Shown here piece after piece: positions 10,063 through 19,343 of a stretch of DNA of 64,000 bases; positions within the stretch are counted from its first letter, which is position 1, and every line of letters begins with the position of its first letter. Both the position numbers and the translations under genes were made by a program. The DNA comes from JAEKNW01 sp963677815 (lineage in GTDB: Bacteria > Cloacimonadota > Cloacimonadia > Cloacimonadales > JAFGVF01), in NCBI GenBank assembly GCA_963677815.1, contig OY782499.1, positions 310,001 to 374,000 on the forward strand, read 5' to 3'. The notes under the pieces were generated by a model. The model was not told the origin of the DNA. It did not search any database and worked only from the letters and a program-made list of their open reading frames with translations.

Positions 10063-10201
10063 TTATCCTCCATTTCATAATTAATTTTCCTTCCATGATA
10101 CTAAATGCAATATACTTACCATTAGTCAATAGTAATATTCTAACATACCTTATATAATATCTGATATGCAGATAAAATAGGGTTAAATTTTGTTATAACT
10201 C

Positions 10202-10265
10202 TTCCTTGATTGTTACTATCACAATAAAATTCCAATGACTTGTTGAGTGAGTAACAATGAAGGAA
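10202..10265. repeat. Palindromic repeat, TTGATTGTTACT family, copy 1
   Basis: TTCCTTGATTGTTACT at 10202 pairs with AGTAACAATGAAGGAA at 10250 (one mismatch) around a 32-base centre. Related copies are at 34323-34384 and 51166-51223, with a degenerate one at 19412-19477. Confidence 0.75.
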
Positions 10266-10423
10266 CTAGTTTCACAACAGATATAGGACCATAAAAATGA
10301 TCCAATCTACAAACTCTGAACTGTGAGAATTAGAGGAGGAAAATTGGTTTAGAAGGTGTAAGTTCACGAAATTACATGAAAGCTATTAAGCCCAGATAGT
10401 TTGTTGAATTTTTGAGAAAATTG

Positions 10424-10600
10424 CAGATTATTTGAGCAAAATCCCCTTCTTTGAGGGGGATACAGGGGTGATTCCATAAACTACGCATATAACTTTGAGA
10501 CGGACAAGCTCTACACAGTCCGCCAGTAGAGTGTTTCTAACATACATTTAAACATTTAATTCAAATAATGCAGTAGACTTTTGCGAATAGCACTATTTTA
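10424..10600. mobile_element. Decayed MITE-like element (AATGCAGTAGA family)
   Basis: The interior shares GCAGATT..TT.AGCAAAAT and the CCCCTTCTTTGAGGGGGATA stretch with the element at 21908-22129. The right end TCAAATAATGCAGTAGAC (from 10561) matches family ends. The opposite end is not recognisable. Confidence 0.5.
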
Positions 10601-10684
10601 GTTTAAACAAATCCATGATTCAACTACAAAGTAATTCTTGGAAATTCGTCTTAATTCGTGTTTATTAGTGTGAAATGTTTTAAT

Positions 10685-12565
10685 TTATTTCTCTTCCAGC
10701 TCCTCTTGTCTCTCTAGTAGAGCCAGCATTTCATCTTCAAGTTGAGTCTGTTCTTCACTTATTGTAGTAAAGTCTTGGTGGCTCAATTCATCAGCTTTAT
10801 TTTCAATCATATTAGAAAGTTCAAGAGTTCTAAACTCAATTTGAGTCAGTCTATCATTAATTTCTTCTAATTCTTTTTTCTCTTTAAAGCTAAGTCCTTT
10901 TTTGATAGTTTTGATTTTGACTGTCTTTTCTTTTTCTTTCTCTTCTTCTTCCTCCTGGCGGAAGCGTCTTACTAAGAGATAATCAGAATAATTTCCTGCA
11001 AATTTATTAATTTTGTTATTCTCGAAGATAAAGAGAAAATCGCAGATTCTATCTAAAAAGAAACGATCATGGGAGACTACTAAAATACAGCCATCAAAGG
11101 CATCTAAGTAGTCTTCTAAAATTTCTAATGTCCTAATATCTAAATCATTAGTAGGTTCATCAAGAATAATGAAATTAGCTCCGAACATGAGAGATTTAAG
11201 TAAGTGAAGTCTTTTCTTTTCTCCCCCTGAAAGGGAAGAAATTTTAGCTTGTTGCATCTTAGGTTCGAACAGGAAGCGTTCTAACATTTCAGTAGCTGAG
11301 TGAAGAACTCCGTCTTTAGTTCTGATATTTTCAGCATAGGAAGAGATATATTGATACACAGATTTATCAAGGGGCATTTCATCAACATCTTGCTTGAAGT
11401 AAGCAAACTTAGTATTAAGGCCTATATTTACAGACCCTCTTGTTGGAATTAATTCTTTGATGATAATCTTTATAAGAGTAGTTTTCCCACAACCATTATC
11501 GCCAATAATGCCTATCCTTTCAAACTTTTGAAACATGTGACTAAAGTTGTTAATCAGTGGTTCCTTATCATATTGATGGCTAATGCCTCCTAATTCTAAA
11601 ATCTTCTTACCTAAACGATGAGTTTGAAAAGAGATATCCATATCTTGTTGTTCTATAAGATAGGATTTATCTAAAAGTTCTTTAACTCTATCAATATGGT
11701 TTTTGGGTTTTGAAGTCCTAGCTTTAGCTCCTCTTTGTAGCCATTTTAATTCTTTAGAGAGTTGAGCTTGACGTCTGGTTTCTTTCCTTTGTCTATCAAC
11801 ATTTTCCATTTCTTTCTTTTCAATATAATAGGAATAATTACCTTCATAGAAGTTTACTTGGCCTAGTTCAATTTCCATAATCTTATTACAGATACTATCT
11901 AAGAAATAGCGATCATGAGTAACAAAGATAATATTGCCTTGATAATCTGCAAGATGTTGTTGCAACCATTCAATTGAGTCTATATCAAGGTGATTAGTAG
12001 GTTCATCTAAAATTAACAAATCAGCTTCTTTTAACAGAATATTTGCCAAATCAACCTTTCTTTTTTGCCCTCCAGATAGCTGTCCAATCTTTTGATTAAA
12101 ATCTGTTATACCCAGTTTAGTCAAATATGATTTCGCTTTAGCTTCAATAGACCAACCATTAAGCATTTCTATCTTTTCTGCTAAGAGAGCTTGTCTTTCC
12201 CATAAATCTTGGCTTTGATTTCTGGTAAGCTGGTCGCTAATGTTAAAATATTCTTTTAAGAGAACAAACTCTTTTTTATCAGAAGAGTAGATCTCTTCCA
12301 TGATAGTTAAGTCATCATCTAGATCAGGATTTTGTTGAAGATAGGCAATTTGAATTTCATTGCGAAAAGTAATTTGTCCTGAATCTACTGCTTCTTTTCC
12401 TGCTAATATTTTAAGAAAGGTAGTTTTCCCACAGCCGTTTACTCCGATGATACCCATCTTTTCACCTGAGTGAATACCGAAGTTGGCATCTTTTAAGATA
12501 TCCTTATCTACGAAACGTTTATTTACATTATTGATAGTTACTAAAATTTCACCTATGTTTATCAT
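10685..12565 (-). CDS. ABC-F family ATPase (Uup-like)
   Basis: A soluble tandem ATPase with no membrane segment, of the type that works on ribosomes or DNA. The first nucleotide-binding domain has Walker A GVNGCGKTT, signature LSGGQKRKVDLA and Walker B LLILDEPTNHLD. The second has GDNGCGKTT, LSGGEKKRLHLL and FIILDEPTNDLD. A charged linker between the domains carries a run of Lys and Arg (RGAKARTSKPKNHI). The C-terminal 90 or so residues are a Glu- and Lys-rich coiled coil, which favours Uup over EttA. An alternative start (ATGTTTAT.. on the minus strand) a few codons further in cannot be excluded. Confidence 0.9.
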   Translation of the reverse strand: MINIGEILVTINNVNKRFVDKDILKDANFGIHSGEKMGIIGVNGCGKTTFLKILAGKEAVDSGQITFRNEIQIAYLQQNPDLDDDLTIMEEIYSSDKKEFVLLKEYFNISDQLTRNQSQDLWERQALLAEKIEMLNGWSIEAKAKSYLTKLGITDFNQKIGQLSGGQKRKVDLANILLKEADLLILDEPTNHLDIDSIEWLQQHLADYQGNIIFVTHDRYFLDSICNKIMEIELGQVNFYEGNYSYYIEKKEMENVDRQRKETRRQAQLSKELKWLQRGAKARTSKPKNHIDRVKELLDKSYLIEQQDMDISFQTHRLGKKILELGGISHQYDKEPLINNFSHMFQKFERIGIIGDNGCGKTTLIKIIIKELIPTRGSVNIGLNTKFAYFKQDVDEMPLDKSVYQYISSYAENIRTKDGVLHSATEMLERFLFEPKMQQAKISSLSGGEKKRLHLLKSLMFGANFIILDEPTNDLDIRTLEILEDYLDAFDGCILVVSHDRFFLDRICDFLFIFENNKINKFAGNYSDYLLVRRFRQEEEEEKEKEKTVKIKTIKKGLSFKEKKELEEINDRLTQIEFRTLELSNMIENKADELSHQDFTTISEEQTQLEDEMLALLERQEELEEK

Positions 12566-12588
12566 TTAATTCCTAATATTTTTTATGT

Positions 12589-12783
12589 ATTTCCCAAGCT
12601 TTACAGTGCTTGGTGCGGGCAGGGATGCCCACATTCCCAGTTATTTCCCAAGCTTCTTAAGTGTTTGAAACGGGCAGGGATGCCCACATTCCCAGTTATT
12701 TCCCAAGCTTCTTAAGTGTTTGAAGGGGCAGGGATGCCCACATTCCCAGTTAACTGCCGGCAAGGATGCCAGCGCTCCCAGTT
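12589..12783. repeat. Tandem repeat, three 54-55-bp units plus a partial fourth
   Basis: Units lie at 12589-12642, 12643-12697 and 12698-12751, each running from ATTTCCCAAGCT to ACATTCCCAGTT. Each holds a small hairpin around GGGCAGGGATGCCC. A shorter divergent unit with GCCGGCAAGGATGCC occupies 12752-12783 and overlaps the last bases of the phnE-like gene. Related hairpins are at 48750-48880. Confidence 0.9.
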
Positions 12784-13792
12784 AATTATTTAAAAGTTTC
12801 TTGCGTATTTCAGCAGAAACCATATCCATAAGCCAGACAGCTAAAGCTATTAGCCATACGATAGTTCCTACTCCATTCCAGTCTGTCATCTGCTGCTTTT
12901 GAAAAAGTTGCAAACCAATACCCCCCCCACCTACAAAACCGACAATGGTCGCCATTCTGACATTAATATCCCAGCGATATATAGTGAATGCTAGGAAAGG
13001 ATTAATGATTTGTGGGATGACAGCATATTTCCAAATTTGCAGTGTAGAAGCACCTGTAGAAGTAATTGCTTCAATAGGTCCATGGTCAATATTCTCAATC
13101 TGTTCTGAATAGAGCTTAACCAGGGCTGCAACAGAGTGTATCATTAGGGCAAGCATACCTGCAAAAGGTCCTATTCCTACCCAGACAGCAAAGATAATAG
13201 CCCAAACAATAGCTTCGATTGATCTTATTATAGTAGAGATTGTTCTAATAATAGCATAGATTATTCTACCAACAAACGATTTATTCATTAGGTTTGAAGC
13301 AGCTAGAAAGCTAAAGACAAAGGCTATTGGAACAGCAAAAACTGTTGCCATTAAGGCAAGATAAATAGTCTTGATTAATTCTGTTACCATCTTCCAAAAT
13401 ATTTCTTTATCAGGAGTGAAAAGTCCTCTTACTATATTCTTGGTACCAGACATTCCTGTAAGAAATTCATAAGGCTGAATTTCTACCATAAACCAGCCTA
13501 CAGCTAAAGAAAGAATAATAGCCAATGCGTAAAGATAGTGATAGAGTTTAGAGAATAGTTTTACTCGTTCATCCTTCTCTTGATAAATACTCTTTCCAGG
13601 ACTATTAGGTAAGACCATTAGAAGAGTAAAAGCTAAAGAAGAAGCTATGAAAATATAGAAAGGAGAAATGTTTAGCTCAAATACATAGTTTATCAAATAG
13701 CCAATAGTTGACCCTAGATAAAGTGCAATACCATAATCTACAGCATTTGCAATAAATCTCTTTTTCATAATGTTATCTTTTACTTTTGCCAT
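12782..13792 (-). CDS. phnE: Phosphonate-type ABC transporter permease PhnE
   Basis: Inner-membrane permease of a PhnDCE-type importer. Several hydrophobic segments are visible, and the typical inner-membrane component motif is in the C-terminal half (EAITSTGASTLQIWKYAVIPQ, residues around 240). FVGGGGIGLQLF and the MVSAEIRKKL tail match PhnE. At 336 residues it is longer than E. coli PhnE, with an N-terminal extension of about 100 residues that adds extra membrane spans. Its ATG overlaps the phnC stop by one base (TAATG), so the pair is translationally coupled. Confidence 0.9.
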   Translation of the reverse strand: MAKVKDNIMKKRFIANAVDYGIALYLGSTIGYLINYVFELNISPFYIFIASSLAFTLLMVLPNSPGKSIYQEKDERVKLFSKLYHYLYALAIILSLAVGWFMVEIQPYEFLTGMSGTKNIVRGLFTPDKEIFWKMVTELIKTIYLALMATVFAVPIAFVFSFLAASNLMNKSFVGRIIYAIIRTISTIIRSIEAIVWAIIFAVWVGIGPFAGMLALMIHSVAALVKLYSEQIENIDHGPIEAITSTGASTLQIWKYAVIPQIINPFLAFTIYRWDINVRMATIVGFVGGGGIGLQLFQKQQMTDWNGVGTIVWLIALAVWLMDMVSAEIRKKLLNN

Positions 13793-14544
13793 TAGCGAAT
13801 CTCCACTTCCTCAGCATCTTCCCCATAGATTTCTTTAAATTTCCCTTCATCAATATCATTTGGGTTACCTGAGAATTTTATTTTCCCATCCTTTAGAGCT
13901 AGAACTCTAGAACCGTATTTCCTAGCTAAACTCAAGAAATGTAAGGAACAGACAACAGTTATACCATCTTCTTTATTAAGGGTACCTAAATAGTTCATTA
14001 CAGAATCAGCAGTAGCTGGGTCAAGACTTGCTACTGGTTCATCAGCTAAAATTAGTTTAGGTTTTTGCATCAAAGCTCTAGCAATTGCTACCCTTTGCTG
14101 TTGTCCACCACTTAGATTTCGTACTTTCCTATAGGCAAAATCTTGGAGTCCTACCCTCTTCAAATTCTGCATAGCTTCTTCCTTCTCTTCTTTAGTCCAA
14201 GGAGAAAGAATGCCATGTTTAGACAGTTTGCCCGTTAAAACGTTAGTTAAGACAGTAAGATTCTTCACTAAGTTAAATTGCTGAAAAATCATAGCTATAT
14301 CAGAACGGTAGTCTCTTAAAGAAGCTGAATTTGCCTTAGTGACATCATGTCCCAGAAAATTAATCTGACCTGATGTTGGATCGATTAATCTATTTATGCA
14401 CCTTAAGAGAGTAGATTTCCCAGAACCAGACAGTCCTAAGAGAATCAAGAATTCACCCTCTTTGATTTCTAAATCAATATCTTTGAGGGCATGAGTTGAT
14501 TCATCATAGAATTTATTTAGTTTATTTATCTGTATTATGCTCAT
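13792..14544 (-). CDS. phnC: Phosphonate-type ABC transporter ATP-binding protein PhnC
   Basis: ATPase of the importer. Walker A is GLSGSGKSTLL, the signature is NLSGGQQQRVAIARAL, and Walker B is LILADEPVASLDP, which is typical of PhnC. The switch His is in SLHFLSLARKYG. The 250-residue length is standard. It lies 4 bp after phnD and is coupled to phnE. Confidence 0.93.
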   Translation of the reverse strand: MSIIQINKLNKFYDESTHALKDIDLEIKEGEFLILLGLSGSGKSTLLRCINRLIDPTSGQINFLGHDVTKANSASLRDYRSDIAMIFQQFNLVKNLTVLTNVLTGKLSKHGILSPWTKEEKEEAMQNLKRVGLQDFAYRKVRNLSGGQQQRVAIARALMQKPKLILADEPVASLDPATADSVMNYLGTLNKEDGITVVCSLHFLSLARKYGSRVLALKDGKIKFSGNPNDIDEGKFKEIYGEDAEEVEIR

Positions 14545-14548
14545 TTTC

Positions 14549-15442
14549 TTAATCTAATTTGGCTGTATCAATTAAATCTAATTTCTTCTTTATTTCAGAG
14601 TAAGCAGAATCATCCACTCTCTTTAAATCATCAATATCATAAAGATCCTTAAAGGCCTTTTTCCCAAGCTCACTATTTTTAAACTCTTCAATAGCTGCAA
14701 TCATCTTATCTGCTATATCTTGAGGTAACTCTTTTCTAAAAGTACAATTATCATTAGGAATCCAGTCTGTGAAACCAATAATCTTAACCTTCTCAAATAT
14801 CTCAGGCTCTTCTGTAAGAAGTTTTTTTCTTGCATCTTGAGGAAGACCATCAACAGCTGGAGACCAGTAAGAACAACCAACATCAGCCTTGCCTTGCAAG
14901 ACAGCTCTAATTACTGTATCATGTCCACCTAAGAAAACTTTTTTGCCTGGTTCAATCTTTTCATAGGCTAAAAGAGCTGAAGGGAAGATATAACCTGAAG
15001 TAGAAGAAGCATCAGAATAAGCAATAGTCTTACCTGCTATATCTTGAATAGACTTAATATCAGAATCAGCACGAGCTACAAATTGCCCTTTATACTCAGA
15101 AAGCCCACTTCTCACAGTTTGGAAGGTGACATAAGCACCATATTTCTTATTTGCAAGATAATAAGCATAGGTTGGAAACCAAGCAATATCAGCTCTTCCA
15201 ACACCCATTGCTTCTATAACTGCTGCATAAGAAGTTGGTACATTTGTTTCTATTTCTAAACCACTTATTCTCTCTAATTCTTCTTCGATAATAGTACCTG
15301 AAGATATTAATTTGTTGTGTTCTAAAGATGGGACAAAGTACATTTTTATTGGATTCTTCTTGGAACCTAAAGGAGCTTTTCCACAAGCTACAATAAGAGA
15401 TAAAAGAAGAATAAGACTAAAGATTCTGTAAATTTTCTTCAT
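14549..15442 (-). CDS. phnD: Phosphonate/phosphate-type substrate-binding lipoprotein PhnD
   Basis: Periplasmic binding protein of the importer, anchored as a lipoprotein (lipobox LIVAC with Cys20). The fold is the PhnD/TauA-like periplasmic binding type. Family features include the ADIAWFPTYAYYLA stretch and the anion-binding loop YSDASSTSGYIFPSALL. The real substrate is uncertain: the window has no C-P lyase, phosphonatase or phosphite dehydrogenase, so phosphonate, phosphite, phosphate or another oxyanion are all possible. First transporter gene of the operon, 13 bp after the HAD phosphatase gene. Confidence 0.88.
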   Translation of the reverse strand: MKKIYRIFSLILLLSLIVACGKAPLGSKKNPIKMYFVPSLEHNKLISSGTIIEEELERISGLEIETNVPTSYAAVIEAMGVGRADIAWFPTYAYYLANKKYGAYVTFQTVRSGLSEYKGQFVARADSDIKSIQDIAGKTIAYSDASSTSGYIFPSALLAYEKIEPGKKVFLGGHDTVIRAVLQGKADVGCSYWSPAVDGLPQDARKKLLTEEPEIFEKVKIIGFTDWIPNDNCTFRKELPQDIADKMIAAIEEFKNSELGKKAFKDLYDIDDLKRVDDSAYSEIKKKLDLIDTAKLD

Positions 15443-15455
15443 ATAAATCCTCTAT

Positions 15456-16139
15456 TTATAATATATTTTTTAATTCAAGTAGTGATCTAATATCATAATC
15501 AGCTTTGGTATCAGAAATTTTGTCTTTGGGATTATACCAACAAGTGGTAATGCCGAAATTAATCCCTCCCTTTATATCTGAATTTATGCTATCACCAATA
15601 ATTATCACTGATTCTTTATCTTCTATCTGACTTTTCTCAAAAAGTGTGTGAAAAAAGTTTTCATGAGGTTTTTGGTATCCTATTTCCTGAGAAATACCAA
15701 TAAAAGAGAAGTAATCATGCATTAGACTAGCCTTTAATCTTGGATATTGCACATCAGGTAAACCATTACTAGCAAGGATTAAATTATAACCCTTATCACT
15801 CAGATAATCAAGTATTTCATAAGAACCAGGGAGAGGAAAAGCATTTTGAGAGAGAAATCTAGCATACTGCTTGGCACAATCAGCAGGGTCAATATCCTTC
15901 TTACCTATTTGAGTCATAAACTCTTTATGTCTCTGAATTTTGAGTTCTTCTAAAGAAATCCTACCCTCTTCAAATCTATGCCAAAAGCCATTGTTTATTG
16001 TTTTATATCTGAACTGTAAAGATTGGAAATCCCCTTGAATATGATAGAAATCAAATAGTTCAGAAAGAGCTCTCGTCTCTGCTAAATCATAATCTAATAA
16101 TGTGTTATCTAAATCAAAAATTATATGTTTATATCTCAT
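15456..16139 (-). CDS. HAD phosphatase, YjjG-like nucleotidase family
   Basis: The HAD motif I FDLDNTLLDYD is at residues 8-18. The cap region contains GFWHRFEEGRISLEEL. Motif II is LILASNG, a conserved Lys is in YQKPHENFF, and motif III is IIGDSINSDIKGGINFG. The match to the YjjG non-canonical pyrimidine nucleotidase family is good over the full length of 227 residues. It heads a probable operon with phnDCE, so it may release phosphate from an imported or salvaged compound. That link is inferred from spacing only. Confidence 0.82.
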   Translation of the reverse strand: MRYKHIIFDLDNTLLDYDLAETRALSELFDFYHIQGDFQSLQFRYKTINNGFWHRFEEGRISLEELKIQRHKEFMTQIGKKDIDPADCAKQYARFLSQNAFPLPGSYEILDYLSDKGYNLILASNGLPDVQYPRLKASLMHDYFSFIGISQEIGYQKPHENFFHTLFEKSQIEDKESVIIIGDSINSDIKGGINFGITTCWYNPKDKISDTKADYDIRSLLELKNIL

Positions 16140-16219
16140 TTACTTTCCTTTAGCCATCCCTTTTAATTAACCCAGATTACTTCATAATATTTTAACCTAA
16201 ATATTTTTCACTTTAAACT

Positions 16220-17485
16220 CTAAACAATCTCCCATTCTTCAAACATCGGAGAGATTATTACAATATTTCGATCTAATTCTTTTTTAATATAATCACTATC
16301 AAAATTGTCAAGAGTTAATCCTTGGCTATTGAAAATATCTTTTGAGAAGAGAGGTATCTGCTTGTCATTTAATTGAATCTGTTTAAAAATATCTGTAAAA
16401 GAAAGAAGTCCACAGACTGTTACAGTCTCCCCCATAAAATCATTTCTAATTACTTGCACATCAGATTTATAAGGACTAATCAAAATATTTAATTCTTCAG
16501 CTATTTCTTTAATATATTTCTGGGCTGAAACCCCTGTTACAAAAAGCAAATCCTGCTGAACTTTTGTTAAGATAAATTGTGCAAAATTTTCCTTTTCATA
16601 TTGCCAATTATCTAAAAGCATTCTGACCATACCAATCCCATTTTCCAGTTCATCAAATGAACCATAATAATCTGCCGAAGGTATTGGTAAGTCTGCCTTA
16701 GTATAAAACTCATCTGAAGCAAAAATGCTGGGGAAAACTTGCCTGTATTTATCAATAGTCGCTATCACTCGTAGAGATTCTTCCTTAGTAAAAAGAGGAA
16801 GTTTAATTAATCCATCCCTGTGTTTGGTTAAACCAACTGGAACAACCCCAACTCCTAATGTTGCAAGTTCAGGACTAGATAAATCGGTTAGAGACCTTTC
16901 TAATTCCTTGCCATCATTTAAGCCTGGGACTAAAACTAACTGGGTATGATATTCAATATTATTCTCAGCTAATTTCTTGAGTATATTAATAATATCAAAA
17001 TCCTGTTTATATCTCATCATCTCTTTCCTGAGCTTTGCATTAGTAGAATGAACAGATATATACAAAGGGCTTATCTTCATTTGTATTAACTTATCCAGTT
17101 TTTGTGGACTCATATTAGTAAGAGTAACATAATTACCATAAACAAAAGAGTAGGAATAATCATCATCTTTTACATAGAGAGTTTGACGCATCCCTTTTGG
17201 CATTTGATCAATAAAGCAAAAAATACAGTTATTGACACATTCTCTGCAATGATGGTCTTCAATAACAATCCCTAAAGATTCTTCAAAAGACTTTTTTCCA
17301 AGAAGTTCAAGCTTTTCATTTGCACGCATTATTTCAAACTTTAAATGATTTTCAGCTCCAAAATAATTCAAATCTAAAAAATCTTCTACAAAGACCTCAT
17401 TGATTCTCAATATTAAGTCTTCCTTTTGTAATTTCAGACTTTCTGCAAAACTGTTTTTTTCTATATCTTTAATTCTTATTGCCAT
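16220..17485 (-). CDS. DUF512 family FeS protein with N-terminal PDZ domain
   Basis: The N-terminus looks like a PDZ domain (AESLKLQKEDLILRINEV). A radical-SAM-like cysteine cluster follows in CRECVNNCIFCFIDQMPKGMR, and then the family block YVKDDDYSYSFVYGNYVTLTN. The central part (YISVHSTNAKLRKEMM, QLVLVPGLNDGKEL) is typical of radical SAM barrels. The DUF512 domain fills the C-terminal half (PSADYYGSF). The biochemical function is unknown. In Firmicutes the family is often next to the GTPase gene der; no der is seen here. Confidence 0.85.
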   Translation of the reverse strand: MAIRIKDIEKNSFAESLKLQKEDLILRINEVFVEDFLDLNYFGAENHLKFEIMRANEKLELLGKKSFEESLGIVIEDHHCRECVNNCIFCFIDQMPKGMRQTLYVKDDDYSYSFVYGNYVTLTNMSPQKLDKLIQMKISPLYISVHSTNAKLRKEMMRYKQDFDIINILKKLAENNIEYHTQLVLVPGLNDGKELERSLTDLSSPELATLGVGVVPVGLTKHRDGLIKLPLFTKEESLRVIATIDKYRQVFPSIFASDEFYTKADLPIPSADYYGSFDELENGIGMVRMLLDNWQYEKENFAQFILTKVQQDLLFVTGVSAQKYIKEIAEELNILISPYKSDVQVIRNDFMGETVTVCGLLSFTDIFKQIQLNDKQIPLFSKDIFNSQGLTLDNFDSDYIKKELDRNIVIISPMFEEWEIV

Positions 17486-17616
17486 TAATTCCTCTTTTTG
17501 ATATCATAATATAATCAATTTTCTTAACAAATGATAAATGTCCAGTTTTTTTAATTGCATTTTTTCAAGATGTACTTATTATGTCTATATTATAAAAATA
17601 ATGTTAGGAGGAAAAT

Positions 17617-17997
17617 ATGACAAAATTAAGAGAAATCTATCACTGCCCAATTTGTGGAAACGTTGTTGAATTAGTATATCCAGGACAACCAGCCCTAGTT
17701 TGCTGTAATGAACCAATGAAATTATTAGAAGGTAAAACTGCTGATATGGCTACTGAAAAACACGTTCCTGTAATTGAAGAAAAAGACGGTGGAGTTTTAG
17801 TTAAAGTAGGCTCTACTACTCATCCTATGACAGATGAACATCATATTGCTTTTATCGAAGTATTAACAAAAGATATGGTCTATCGTGCTGAATTAAGTCA
17901 CACTCAAGCACCAGAAGCTTTTTTCAATGTTAAAAAAGAAGATATTATTGAAGCAAGAGAATATTGTAATTTACACGGCCTTTGGAAAACAAATTAA
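17617..17997 (+). CDS. dfx: Desulfoferrodoxin (2Fe superoxide reductase)
   Basis: Reduces superoxide to hydrogen peroxide without releasing oxygen. The N-terminal desulforedoxin-type centre I is intact, with Cys10, Cys13 and the adjacent Cys29-Cys30 pair. The catalytic centre II ligands are recognisable in EKHVPVIE, STTHPMTDEHHIAFIEV and the C-terminal CNLHGLW. The 126-residue length is typical. AGGAGG precedes the ATG. It is the first gene of an oxygen-defence operon with rubrerythrin 30 bp downstream. Confidence 0.96.
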   Translation: MTKLREIYHCPICGNVVELVYPGQPALVCCNEPMKLLEGKTADMATEKHVPVIEEKDGGVLVKVGSTTHPMTDEHHIAFIEVLTKDMVYRAELSHTQAPEAFFNVKKEDIIEAREYCNLHGLWKTN

Positions 17998-18027
17998 GAA
18001 AAAATTATTATAGAGAGGTAATAAAAC

Positions 18028-18618
18028 ATGTCATTAAAAGGAACTAAAACTGCTGAAAATCTAATGAAAGCATTCGCAGGTGAATCTCAAGCTAAAAACA
18101 GATACGAATTTGCTGCAAAAACAGCTAAAAAAGAGGGTTTTGAACAAATCTCAGCTATCTTTGCTGAAACAGCTTTAAATGAACAAGAACATGCTAAAAT
18201 CTTCTTTAAACATCTTGTCAATAATGGTGTAGAAGGCCAAGGTATAGAAATTACTGCAACTTATCCTGCTGCTTGGGCTCAAAAAGACACATTAAAAAAT
18301 CTAGAATATGCTGCTGATGGCGAAAATGAAGAATGGACAGAACTCTATCCTGAATTTGCTAAAATTGCTGATGAAGAAGGCTTCCCACAAATAGCAGCTT
18401 CTTTCCGTGTTATTGCAAAAATCGAAAAACATCATGAAGAAAGATATAGAATGCTCCATGAAAGAGTTAAAGCTCACGAAGTATTTAAAAAAGATGGTAA
18501 AGTATATTGGAAATGTAGAAAGTGTGGATACTTACATGAAAGCCTTGAAGCTCCTTCTATCTGCCCATCATGCTCACATCCACAAGGATATTTTGAATTA
18601 TTGTGTGAAAAATACTAA
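18028..18618 (+). CDS. rbr: Rubrerythrin
   Basis: Peroxide-reducing non-haem diiron protein. The first 140 or so residues form a ferritin-like four-helix bundle with iron ligands in ESQAKNRYEFAA, ETALNEQEHAKIF, DEEGFPQIAASFR and EKHHEERYR. A C-terminal rubredoxin-like domain carries CRKCGYLHE and CPSCSHPQGYFE. The 196-residue length is typical. Electrons probably come from the rubredoxin encoded next. Confidence 0.97.
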   Translation: MSLKGTKTAENLMKAFAGESQAKNRYEFAAKTAKKEGFEQISAIFAETALNEQEHAKIFFKHLVNNGVEGQGIEITATYPAAWAQKDTLKNLEYAADGENEEWTELYPEFAKIADEEGFPQIAASFRVIAKIEKHHEERYRMLHERVKAHEVFKKDGKVYWKCRKCGYLHESLEAPSICPSCSHPQGYFELLCEKY

Positions 18619-18636
18619 TCTAAAAAGGGGTTCTGA

Positions 18637-18777
18637 ATGGAAAAGTATCAATGTTTAGTGTGTGGATATATCTACAATCCTGCCGATAATAATGACATAT
18701 CTTTTGACGATCTACCTGAAGACTGGGTATGCCCAGAATGTGGGGTTGGCAAAGATATGTTTGAAGTAATTGACTAA
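18637..18777 (+). CDS. rub: Rubredoxin (46 aa)
   Basis: A small gene reads MEKYQCLVCGYIYNPAD ... FDDLPEDWVCPECGVGK ... FEVID. Both CxxCGY and CPxCG pairs that bind the single iron are present, as are the aromatic residues packed around it. It starts 18 bp after the rubrerythrin stop behind AAAAAGGGG. Likely role: electron carrier to the superoxide reductase and rubrerythrin encoded upstream. Confidence 0.95.
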   Translation: MEKYQCLVCGYIYNPADNNDISFDDLPEDWVCPECGVGKDMFEVID

Positions 18778-18866
18778 AACTTTTAAATGAGTTAAGGATT
18801 GATTAGGATTTAGCTTTTACTTTTCCATAAAGTTGCTGATATTTCCTTGTCAATTTAGGAGAACTA

Positions 18867-19319
18867 ATGACAAAATCTGAATTTGATAAAGTAATTGAAT
18901 TTGCTATACTAAGAGAACAAGATGCTGTGGATTTCTATCATGAACTACAAAATCATGCTAAATTTGCAGATCAGAAACAAATGTTGATTGATTTCGAAAA
19001 TATGGAAAAAGGTCATATAGCTATTCTTAAAAACATCCATAAGAAAGGCTTAGACTTTTTAGATCCAGATAAACCTTCGAATATGCAAACTAGTGATTAT
19101 ATGCTTGCTGATTATGATAAAGATAATTTAAGTTATGATAATATTCTAGTAATTGCTATGAAAAGGGAAGAATACTCTTATAAGTTATATAAAGATTTAG
19201 CTACTAAGTTCCCAGATACTGAAGTAGCAACTCTTTTCAATAATTTAGCTTCAGAAGAGATTAAACATAAAAATCACTTCACTGACATGTATGATAAACA
19301 TGTTTTGAAAGATAATTAA
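18867..19319 (+). CDS. Ferritin-like / rubrerythrin-domain diiron protein
   Basis: A 150-residue four-helix bundle protein without a rubredoxin domain. Candidate diiron ligands are in LREQDAVDFYHEL, FENMEKGHIAIL, MKREEYSYKLYKDL and LASEEIKHKNHF, the pattern of erythrin/YciE-like proteins. TAGGAG precedes the ATG. It closes the oxygen-defence cluster and is followed by a strong terminator. The substrate (peroxide or iron storage) cannot be told from sequence. Confidence 0.85.
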   Translation: MTKSEFDKVIEFAILREQDAVDFYHELQNHAKFADQKQMLIDFENMEKGHIAILKNIHKKGLDFLDPDKPSNMQTSDYMLADYDKDNLSYDNILVIAMKREEYSYKLYKDLATKFPDTEVATLFNNLASEEIKHKNHFTDMYDKHVLKDN

Positions 19320-19343
19320 ATTAACCTGATTGAAATTATATAG

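Larger units (their letters stand above)
10063..10684. other. 622-bp intergenic region of dispersed repeats
   Basis: No gene is visible. The region contains a palindromic element of the TTGATTGTTACT type (10202-10265). It also contains a decayed copy of the MITE family that recurs at 19586, 21908 and 32185. The decayed copy's interior (AGCAAAATCCCCTTCTTTGA, about 10433-10470) matches the element at 21908-22129, and its TGCAGTAGAC end is at 10569. Confidence 0.6.

Noticed and set aside
12589..12783. Possible CRISPR array
   Set aside because: The units are contiguous, 54-55 bp, repeated throughout without unique spacers of constant length, and no cas gene is near.
15044..15259. Open frames antisense to phnD (and similar ones antisense to rpoD, tldE, pepD, the C25 peptidase and the GlmL-like gene)
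   Set aside because: They lie entirely inside well-supported genes, lack ribosome-binding sites and show no family motifs.
18407..18658. Open frame overlapping the rubrerythrin 3' end in another frame
   Set aside because: It overlaps the rubrerythrin rubredoxin domain and the start of the rubredoxin gene, both of which have intact metal-binding Cys motifs.
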